DNA from: Eubacterium sp. AF36-5BH
Lineage (GTDB): Bacteria > Bacillota > Clostridia > Lachnospirales > Lachnospiraceae
Length of the DNA stretch: 64,000 bases
NCBI RefSeq assembly: GCF_003460505.1
Contig: NZ_QTVG01000010.1
Span: 32,229-96,228, forward strand
Reading direction: 5' to 3'
Below are positions 1 through 6,324 of the stretch, one piece after another; position 1 is the stretch's first letter; the number at the start of each line of letters is the position of its first letter. The notes below the pieces were generated by a model that was not told the origin of the DNA, did no database searches, and was given only the letters and a program-made list of their open reading frames with translations. A program made the position numbers and the translations under genes.

Positions 1-48
1 AAAGGACTAAATTTTGCGAAAATTTGTAAGGTTGGAAAAGTAATTTAA
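1..48 (+). CDS. 3' end of an upstream reading frame (partial)
   Basis: A frame is open from the first base to a TAA at 46-48 and would encode the last 15 residues of a protein ending in ICKVGKVI. It lies 20 bases before the next start, so it is probably the tail of the preceding gene in the same operon. Too little is visible to name it. Confidence 0.3.
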   Translation, partial: KGLNFAKICKVGKVI

Positions 49-68
49 TATTTCAGGAAGGAGTTAAT

Positions 69-554
69 ATGGATGCAAAAAGAATAGCAAATATGGCAAT
101 GCTGGTAGCGTTAGCAATAATTTTTAGCTATGTAGAATTTATGATTCCTATTAATCTTGGTATTCCCGGAATAAAATTAGGGTTGGCAAATTTAGTAATT
201 GTAATAGCTTTGTACACACTCAAACTAAGTGATGTGTGGATTATTTCAATCCTAAGAATACTGATAATCGGCTTTATGTTTGGAAGTGGTATGTCGATTA
301 TTTATAGTTTGGCAGGGGCTATTGTAAGCTTAATCGTAATGATGCTTGTGAAAAAAATTAATGGTTTCAGCATCATGGGAGTTAGCATGATAGGAGCAGT
401 ATGCCACAATCTTGGACAGATTGCGGTAGCAATGATAGTCGTAGAAACTACAAGTATTTTGTATTATGTACCGGCTCTTTTGGTTGCCGGTTTAATCACA
501 GGTGCAATAATAGGTATAATTTCAAAAAGAGTATTAGTTGCCATAAAAAAGTAA
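69..554 (+). CDS. Gx transporter family protein (heptaprenyl diphosphate synthase component I-like)
   Basis: A 161-residue, very hydrophobic protein with about five membrane segments and glycine-rich turns (MIPINLGIPGIKLGLANL near residues 24-42). This is the pattern of the Gx transporter / Hpre_diP_synt_I family, which has the S-component look of small-molecule importers; the older name refers to a suggested link with polyprenyl diphosphate synthesis. The start ATG has a good Shine-Dalgarno sequence (GGAAGGAG) 6 bases upstream. It sits right behind the end of another frame, so it is probably the last gene of an operon that begins outside the window. The substrate cannot be told from sequence. 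The family call is fairly safe, the function is not. Confidence 0.75.
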   Translation: MDAKRIANMAMLVALAIIFSYVEFMIPINLGIPGIKLGLANLVIVIALYTLKLSDVWIISILRILIIGFMFGSGMSIIYSLAGAIVSLIVMMLVKKINGFSIMGVSMIGAVCHNLGQIAVAMIVVETTSILYYVPALLVAGLITGAIIGIISKRVLVAIKK

Positions 555-612
555 AACAAATTTTTTTACCCTAAAGATTAGATGAAACTAATAAAAATAA
601 GTCAAAACAAAC

Positions 613-713
613 AAATATGTGTATGCAGGACTTACATGGCAGGAATGTTGGGCAAGTGAAGGTGTATATGAAGCAGGAAACGTACAGTCTTCAGAGGCAG
701 AAGACAGTAGAGG
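613..713 (+). pseudogene. Remnant of a Tp47-like / Lachnospiraceae surface-protein domain
   Basis: One frame through this stretch reads YAGLTWQECWASEGVYEAG, followed by a run ending EAEDSRG. This resembles the YA(G/D)LTW-E-W-EGVY-AG motif of the Tp47 domain C-like module found in large secreted proteins of Lachnospiraceae. There is no start codon or ribosome-binding site and the frame runs directly into an unrelated nuclease remnant at about 714-720, so this is a short internal piece left by deletion. The recognition is from memory of the motif and needs a profile search. Confidence 0.5.
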
Positions 714-719
714 TTGCAA

Positions 720-1340
720 CAACAAACACTTGAATACAATGGAACAGAAAAAAAGGATGAGGTAATAGAACTAAAACTGTCAGATGCATTTGCTCATCCT
801 GAGGATAAGGGAGAGTTTGAATGGACTGCTAAAGTGATAAATATAAATACGGGAAATAATAATAGTTTGATTTCAAAGTGTAAAGTCCTAAAGGAATATG
901 TTATACTAACAAGTAGGATGAGAGAGTATATCAGTAAGTATTCCGGTAAGGATTTCAGTGACGAGGAAGCAGTGAAAATGGCTGTGGATGAATGTATAAA
1001 TGAAGATGTGTTGTGAGAATTTCTGCTGGAAAATAAGGCGGAGGTGGTTAAAATGTTCTTGACAGAGTATAACGAAAAGCAGACATTGGAAAACACGTAT
1101 AACGATGGCGTTGAAGTTGGTAAAGAAAAGGGGATAGAAATTGGCAAAGCTCAGGGCATTGAATTTGGAGAACGCAGAAAGCTTATTGAAATGGTATATA
1201 AGAAAATCAAAAGAGGAAAAACTGTAGAAGAAATAGCAGACGATTTGGAAGAAGATATAGAAGTAATTAATCCTATTTTTAATGAAATAGAGAAGGTAGG
1301 GTTAGATAAAAGTTTGGAAGAAATAATCGAAAACAGTTAA
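720..1340 (+). pseudogene. Rpn family recombination-promoting nuclease / PD-(D/E)XK transposase, broken C-terminal part
   Basis: Two stretches in the same frame together read as the C-terminal two thirds of an Rpn/PD-(D/E)XK nuclease-transposase protein: an LKLSDAF block, then NINTGNN and CKVLKEY, then REYISKY and AVDECI. A TGA at 1014-1016 interrupts the frame, and the same frame continues immediately as EFLLENKAEVVKMF and a Glu/Lys-rich repeat (GVEVGKEKGIEIGKAQGIEFGERR). The N-terminal nuclease core is missing; upstream the frame joins a Tp47-like fragment. The apparent TTG start at 714 has no ribosome-binding site. The gene is therefore truncated and nonsense-mutated. The second half (from ATG 1044) might still be translated but would lack catalytic residues. 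Confidence 0.75.
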
Positions 1341-1363
1341 GGTTAATGTAATGAAAGGACAGT

Positions 1364-2590
1364 ATGGCTTATTCGGAGTTAATTAAGAATTTTTCTAAAA
1401 TAAGAGATTACATGAAGGAATTTTATATATATGGTTTTAAGACGCGAGAAGAATTCGATGAAAAAAGTGCAAGAAGCTATGACAATGAAAGACGACGTAT
1501 AGAAAGCTATTTAGGAGAATATGTTTGTTTCAGACAAACTCAAGCAGGAAAAAATGTGTATATATCCATGGACGGAACGGAAAATACACACAATCCACTG
1601 TATAAGGCTTTTAAATCAAAAAGTTTTACTGATAAGGACATAACATTACATTTTATAATTTTAGATATTTTAGCTGATGGTAATTATTATACGTTAAAAG
1701 AGTTACTGACAAGTATAGATAATGATTACCTATATAATTTTCAGGAGCCAATGTGTTTTGATGAATCTACTTTAAGAAAGAAATTAAAGGAATACATTCA
1801 ATTAGGAATTATAGAATCAAAAAAAGAAGGCCGTCAGGTTTTATATAAAATTGTAGAAGATGAGTTAGATATATCTGAATATAAAGAGGCAATTAGATTT
1901 TTTTCAGAAGAAAACATGCTGGGTGTTGTGGGAAGTTATTTAGAAGACAAAATGGAGCAGGAGAAAGAATATCTGGCTTTTAAAAATCACTACATAATGA
2001 ATGCTTATGATACGGAAATAATTGAAAAGATACTTCGGGGGATTTATGAGAGAAGACAATTAATGATTGCAAATCAATCAAGAAGAAATAAAGTTATGTC
2101 AGAATGGAAAGTGGTTCCATTAAAGTTGTATGTAAGTACGCAAGGAGGAAGGAATTACTTGATATGTTCAAATATGTATGGAAAGCAAATGTCTTTTAGA
2201 ATCGATTATATTAAAAGTGTGCAATTAGGCGAAATAATTGAAAATTATGATTCGTATTTAAGAGATTATCAAAACAGAGTAAAACATATGTGGGGTGTTG
2301 TTTGTGACAAGGGCAAAAACTATGAACATATAGAAATAGATATAAATGTTGAGCAGGGAGAGGACTATATTGTTAAGCGTCTCAGTAGAGAAAAGAGATG
2401 TGGAAAAATAGAAAAAATTGATGATAACACATATAGATTTACTGCAGATGTATACGATTCGAATGAAATGATTACGTGGATAAGAACTTTTATAGGAAGA
2501 ATAAAAAAGATAAAGTGCGATAATCCTGAGGTAGTAAATCAGTTGAAATTTGATATTGTGAAAATGGCAAAGTGGTATGAGGTGATGTGA
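1364..2590 (+). CDS. WYL domain-containing transcriptional regulator (408 aa)
   Basis: An N-terminal winged-helix-like region (about residues 85-170, with an ILDILADGNYYTLKELL helix and a basic turn KKEGRQVLYKI) is followed by a WYL-type beta-rich ligand domain (about residues 248-305; the stretch WKVVPLKLYVSTQGGRNYLI contains the characteristic hydrophobic-Tyr/Leu pattern) and a C-terminal WCX-like extension. WYL proteins are usually DNA-binding repressors or activators that sense nucleic acid or nucleotide ligands, several of them controlling phage defence or DNA-damage genes. The ATG follows AAAGGACAGT. Its stop overlaps the next WYL gene (TGATG), so the pair is translationally coupled and may act as a heteromer. 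The specific ligand is unknown. Confidence 0.75.
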   Translation: MAYSELIKNFSKIRDYMKEFYIYGFKTREEFDEKSARSYDNERRRIESYLGEYVCFRQTQAGKNVYISMDGTENTHNPLYKAFKSKSFTDKDITLHFIILDILADGNYYTLKELLTSIDNDYLYNFQEPMCFDESTLRKKLKEYIQLGIIESKKEGRQVLYKIVEDELDISEYKEAIRFFSEENMLGVVGSYLEDKMEQEKEYLAFKNHYIMNAYDTEIIEKILRGIYERRQLMIANQSRRNKVMSEWKVVPLKLYVSTQGGRNYLICSNMYGKQMSFRIDYIKSVQLGEIIENYDSYLRDYQNRVKHMWGVVCDKGKNYEHIEIDINVEQGEDYIVKRLSREKRCGKIEKIDDNTYRFTADVYDSNEMITWIRTFIGRIKKIKCDNPEVVNQLKFDIVKMAKWYEVM

Positions 2591-3501
2591 TGATTTTTAA
2601 TGAAGTATACGGTTGCTACTATAATGCAGTTTCAAAAATAATAGAAAACGCAATAGATGGAGAGTTAACTGACAGAAAATTAAATGATTTATCAAAGCAG
2701 TATGCTTTCGAAGAAAGCAATCTTACCATAGTTCCTTCAATAAAAAATCAACAATGGCAATTAATAGACGAGAACATGAAGACACCAATCTTGAATAAAC
2801 CAAGGATGCCGCTAACAATGATTGAAAAGCGCTGGTTAAAAACAATATCAAATGACTCTAAATTCAAATTATTTAATGAAAATACAGAGAAAATGGATAA
2901 TATTGAACCATTATATAATCCGGATGACATTGTTTATTTTGACAGATATACAGATGGTGATGATTTCGAGAATCCCGTTTATATTGAAGAATTTAGAAAT
3001 ATTGTTTATGCAATTGAAAATCAATTAATGGTAAAGGTTAAATATAAAACCAGAAAAAATGCTATTCGAAAACGAAAATATTGTCCAATAAAAATAGAAT
3101 ATTCGGATAAAGATGACAAGTTTAGAGTTATATGTGGTCAAAACGAATATATTAGTACATTGAATATAGATAGAATAGTTGAACTGGAAGTATTAGATGA
3201 GCATTTTAATTCCAGTGAAAAAATTTGTAAAAAAGAAAAGAATCAGTTGATTCTTGAAATCATTGATGAGAGAAATGCTCTTGAAAGGGTGATGATGAAA
3301 TTTGCCTGCTATAAAAAACAAGTAGAAAGAGTAGATGATGAAAAATATTTAATGACTATGGATTACAACGAAGAAGATGAAACGGATATTTTAATTCAGA
3401 TTATGAATTTTGGAAGTTTGGTTAATATTAAAAGTCCGTCAGAGTTAAAAAGTGAAATGAAAAATAGGTTAAAAAAGCAAATCGAAATGCTTAATTGGTA
3501 G
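2590..3501 (+). CDS. WYL domain-containing protein, partner of the preceding regulator (303 aa)
   Basis: The central part (about residues 135-200) has a WYL-like pattern, with VKVKYKTRKNAIRKRKYCPI leading into FRVICGQNEYISTLNIDRI, followed by a WCX-like C-terminal part that ends in a Lys-rich helix. No clear helix-turn-helix is visible at the N-terminus, unlike the upstream paralog, so it may depend on that partner for DNA binding. I chose ATG 2590, which overlaps the previous TGA by one base; GTG 2587 would add one residue. Pairs of WYL genes in tandem are common in this group. A strong inverted repeat follows, so the pair looks like its own transcription unit next to rtcB. Confidence 0.7.
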   Translation: MIFNEVYGCYYNAVSKIIENAIDGELTDRKLNDLSKQYAFEESNLTIVPSIKNQQWQLIDENMKTPILNKPRMPLTMIEKRWLKTISNDSKFKLFNENTEKMDNIEPLYNPDDIVYFDRYTDGDDFENPVYIEEFRNIVYAIENQLMVKVKYKTRKNAIRKRKYCPIKIEYSDKDDKFRVICGQNEYISTLNIDRIVELEVLDEHFNSSEKICKKEKNQLILEIIDERNALERVMMKFACYKKQVERVDDEKYLMTMDYNEEDETDILIQIMNFGSLVNIKSPSELKSEMKNRLKKQIEMLNW

Positions 3502-3533
3502 TTCGCAACTTTTTTTCCAAGATTATTTTTCCC

Positions 3534-3604
3534 AAAATCTGTATATTATCAAGTGTAAAGATGCTAACAGCAAAGACAATTGGTAATATACAGATTTTCT
3601 TATT
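3534..3604 (+). terminator. Long perfect inverted repeat with T-rich tail between WYL pair and rtcB
   Basis: A 15-bp perfect inverted repeat (3534-3548 pairs with 3584-3598) encloses a 35-base loop and is followed by TTTTCTTATTTT. This reads as an intrinsic terminator for the WYL pair. Because the arms are unusually long and precise and lie just upstream of rtcB, an operator role is also possible. Confidence 0.6.
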
Positions 3605-3659
3605 TTGAGCATCTTGCAGATAGTAAATAGATACATACAGCAAAAGGGAAGGTGAGAAT

Positions 3660-4871
3660 ATGTTTGAAATAAAAGGAAAAGTGGCAACTGCCATATGTTA
3701 TGCATCGGTAGTAGAGGATATGGCAATTGATCAGATAAGAAGAATGTGTGATTATGATTTTACGGAAGGTTCAAAAGTTAGAATTATGCCTGATGTACAT
3801 GCAGGAAAAGGATGTACGATTGGAACAACCATGACTATAAAAGATAAGGCAGTTCCAAATGTAGTAGGTGTAGACATTGGCTGTGGAATGTACACTGTTA
3901 ATTTAGGAAAGGGAGAACTTGACTTAAAGAAATTAGATGAGATTTGTCATTATATCCCATCAGGTAAAGAAGTATGGGAAGGCAAAAAGGAAAAGTTTAA
4001 TTTAGAAGAATTATATTGCTTTAGAGAGTTGAAAGATACAAGAAGACTTGTAAGAAGTATAGGAACCCTTGGTGGTGGAAACCATTTTATAGAGGTTGAT
4101 AAATCTGCTGATGGAACTAAATACTTGGTAATACATTCAGGAAGTAGAAATCTGGGAAAACAGGTTGCGGAAATTTATCAGAAATTAGCCATGGATTTGG
4201 ACAGGGGAATTGGAGAATATTTAGATAAACGGGAAGAAATAATTAGAACGTACAAAGAGCAGGGAAGAAGAAAAGAGATACAACAGGCGCTTGCCAAGTT
4301 GAAATGGGATAGAGAGAACAAAGAGACTACTATACCGGAAGATTTATGCTATTTATCAGGAAAATATTTAGACAGATATTTACATGATGTAGAAATTTGT
4401 CAGAGATTTGCAAGAAGAAATCGTGAAAAAATGGCAGAAATTATTTTGGAGAAAATGAATTTGACGGCAATGGATACTCCCTTTCATACAATTCATAACT
4501 ATATTGATACAGAGGAAATGATTTTAAGAAAAGGAGCAATTGCAGCACACAAAGGTGAAAAAATTCTTATACCTATTAACATGAGAGACGGAAGTGTTTT
4601 AGCGTATGGTAAGGGGAATCCTGACTGGAATTATTCAGCACCACATGGAGCAGGCAGGATAATGTCAAGAACAATGGCGAAAAATACATTGAGCATAGAT
4701 GAGTACAAAGACGCAATGAAGGATATTTATACTACATCAATAAATGAGTATACTTTAGATGAAGCACCTATGGCATATAAGGCAATTGATGATATAATAG
4801 ATGATATTGCAGATGCCGTAGACATAATTGAGGTTATCAAACCAATTTATAATTTTAAGGCATCGGATTAA
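3660..4871 (+). CDS. rtcB: RtcB family RNA ligase
   Basis: The 403-residue protein carries the RtcB active-site blocks: DVHAGKGCTIG (about residues 45-55), VGVDIGCGM with metal ligands Asp72 and Cys75, GTLGGGNHFIE, HSGSRNLGK, and HGAGRIMSR, in which His329 should be the residue that becomes guanylylated. RtcB uses GTP and Mn2+ to join RNA 2',3'-cyclic phosphate or 3'-phosphate ends to 5'-OH ends, as in tRNA repair or splicing. All key residues seem present, so it should be active. Start ATG is preceded by AAGGGAAGGTGAG. It lies between a WYL pair and a dGTPase-family gene 20 bases downstream. No RtcR-type sigma-54 activator or RtcA cyclase is visible, so its regulation differs from the Escherichia coli arrangement. 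Confidence 0.93.
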   Translation: MFEIKGKVATAICYASVVEDMAIDQIRRMCDYDFTEGSKVRIMPDVHAGKGCTIGTTMTIKDKAVPNVVGVDIGCGMYTVNLGKGELDLKKLDEICHYIPSGKEVWEGKKEKFNLEELYCFRELKDTRRLVRSIGTLGGGNHFIEVDKSADGTKYLVIHSGSRNLGKQVAEIYQKLAMDLDRGIGEYLDKREEIIRTYKEQGRRKEIQQALAKLKWDRENKETTIPEDLCYLSGKYLDRYLHDVEICQRFARRNREKMAEIILEKMNLTAMDTPFHTIHNYIDTEEMILRKGAIAAHKGEKILIPINMRDGSVLAYGKGNPDWNYSAPHGAGRIMSRTMAKNTLSIDEYKDAMKDIYTTSINEYTLDEAPMAYKAIDDIIDDIADAVDIIEVIKPIYNFKASD

Positions 4872-4891
4872 TCAAAAATCATGGAGGACCT

Positions 4892-6094
4892 ATGCCAAAA
4901 TACAACGACTTATCAAAAGAATTACAGGAAAAAATAGAACAGGACCGAGCTAATCACGTGGTAAATCCATACGCTTTTCGCAATGAGGATGCTCTTCGTA
5001 GAAAGATGGACTGGGATAAAAACAAACTTCTAAGACCGGCGTTTGTACGTGACTGTGAGAAAATCCTACATCTACCAATGTATAATCGTTATGCTGACAA
5101 AACACAGGTATTTTCATTATACAGAAATGATGATATTTCAAGGCGTTCCAGTCATGTGCAGTTGGTATCAAGAATAGCCAGAAACATTGGTGGGTTGCTG
5201 GGGCTGAATACGGATTTAATAGAAGCTATTTCATTAGGACATGACATTGGTCACACACCATTTGGTCATGCAGGAGAGCACAAACTAAATGAATTATACA
5301 ATGGAAACACCGGAAGATATTTTAATCACAATGTTCATAGCGTAAGAGTTCTTGATCAGATTTTTAATCTGAATCTTAGTATGGAAACGTTGGACGGAAT
5401 ACTATGCCACAATGGTGAGATGGAGCTGGAAAAATACAAGCCGATTGCGTATAGAGATTTTGATATTTACGATAAGAAAGTTGAAGAGTGTTATGTAAAT
5501 AAAGAGGCTAACACCAAGTTAATACCGGCGACCCTAGAGGCATGTGTCATGAGAATTTCAGATATTATTGCATACCTTGGAAAAGACAGACAGGACGCTC
5601 AGGAGTTGGGACTTTTTGAGACATCGCCAAAATACTACGAAGGTAAAATCGGAACTACCAATTCCGAGATTATTAACAACATGATTGTAAATATTGTGGA
5701 AAATAGTTATGGCAAAGACTACCTGAAAATGGATGAAGATTTCTTTGAAGCTTTTTCACAGGGAAAGAGAGAAAACTATTCTTTAATTTATGGTAATTCA
5801 AAAGTTAAAAAGGTTTACGAAGAAGAAATCAATCCGATGATGGAAGAAATCTACGAGAAGCTTTTGAAGGATGCAAAGGCTCATAATAAGAATTCGGTAT
5901 TGTATAAACATCACATTAATTACATTAATGAAAGAGCAAAATATTATACAAATGAAGATTATGATGAAAACGAGGCAAATGAAAAGGTAGTTGATTATAT
6001 TGCAAGCATGACAGATGACTACTTTGTAGACTTATACAAATACCTGTTTCCAAAGGGGAAACATCATGTAAAATACATTGGATATTTTGAATAA
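4892..6094 (+). CDS. dGTP triphosphohydrolase (dGTPase) family HD-domain protein
   Basis: The N-terminal half matches the Dgt family: RRSSHVQLVSRIARNIGGLL, then ISLGHDIGHTPFGHAGE (His88, His117-Asp118 and His121 as likely metal or catalytic residues), then FNHNVHSVR and a later Asp in RISDIIAYLGKD. These enzymes cleave dNTPs to the nucleoside plus tripolyphosphate, adjusting dNTP pools, and some bacterial members protect against phage by depleting dNTPs. The length (400 aa) is normal. Shine-Dalgarno GGAGG precedes ATG by 5 bases, and the spacing to rtcB of 20 bases suggests one transcript. In many clostridia a dgt homolog precedes dnaG-rpoD; that context is absent here. Substrate preference within dNTPs cannot be read from sequence. 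Confidence 0.85.
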   Translation: MPKYNDLSKELQEKIEQDRANHVVNPYAFRNEDALRRKMDWDKNKLLRPAFVRDCEKILHLPMYNRYADKTQVFSLYRNDDISRRSSHVQLVSRIARNIGGLLGLNTDLIEAISLGHDIGHTPFGHAGEHKLNELYNGNTGRYFNHNVHSVRVLDQIFNLNLSMETLDGILCHNGEMELEKYKPIAYRDFDIYDKKVEECYVNKEANTKLIPATLEACVMRISDIIAYLGKDRQDAQELGLFETSPKYYEGKIGTTNSEIINNMIVNIVENSYGKDYLKMDEDFFEAFSQGKRENYSLIYGNSKVKKVYEEEINPMMEEIYEKLLKDAKAHNKNSVLYKHHINYINERAKYYTNEDYDENEANEKVVDYIASMTDDYFVDLYKYLFPKGKHHVKYIGYFE

Positions 6095-6196
6095 AAAATA
6101 TGAAATTTAAAAGAACACTAAAAATGGTTTTATGAAAGAATAATACTGTTCAGGTGTCATTTTTTTAGAATGGTGGCTAAATTTTAGGTTTTGTTG

Positions 6197-6225
6197 TTGA
6201 AAAAATGGGGGTATGTTAGTATAGA
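6197..6225 (+). promoter_or_regulatory. Sigma-A type promoter for the glucanase genes
   Basis: TTGAAA (6197-6202) and TATAGA (6220-6225) are separated by 17 bases. Transcription would start near 6232 and leave a leader of about 90 bases before the GH16 start codon. No CcpA-type palindrome was recognised. Confidence 0.6.
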
Positions 6226-6275
6226 ATGTAGACGAATAAAATTGTTTTTATTCATTTTTGACCGAATAGATTAAC

Positions 6276-6316
6276 AGAGGAAGGAGCGCATAATACTTAG
6301 TAGAAAGTATTACGTA
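6276..6316 (+). promoter_or_regulatory. Shine-Dalgarno separated from the GH16 start codon by a perfect hairpin
   Basis: The only good ribosome-binding sequence, AGAGGAAGGAG (6275-6285), lies 39 bases before the ATG at 6325. The gap contains a perfect 8-bp hairpin, TAATACTT (6291-6298) pairing with AAGTATTA (6305-6312) around a 6-base loop. Folding it removes 22 bases from the gap. No in-frame start lies nearer the site, since a TAG occurs at 6301-6303. Confidence 0.55.
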
Positions 6317-6324
6317 AAAGCATT

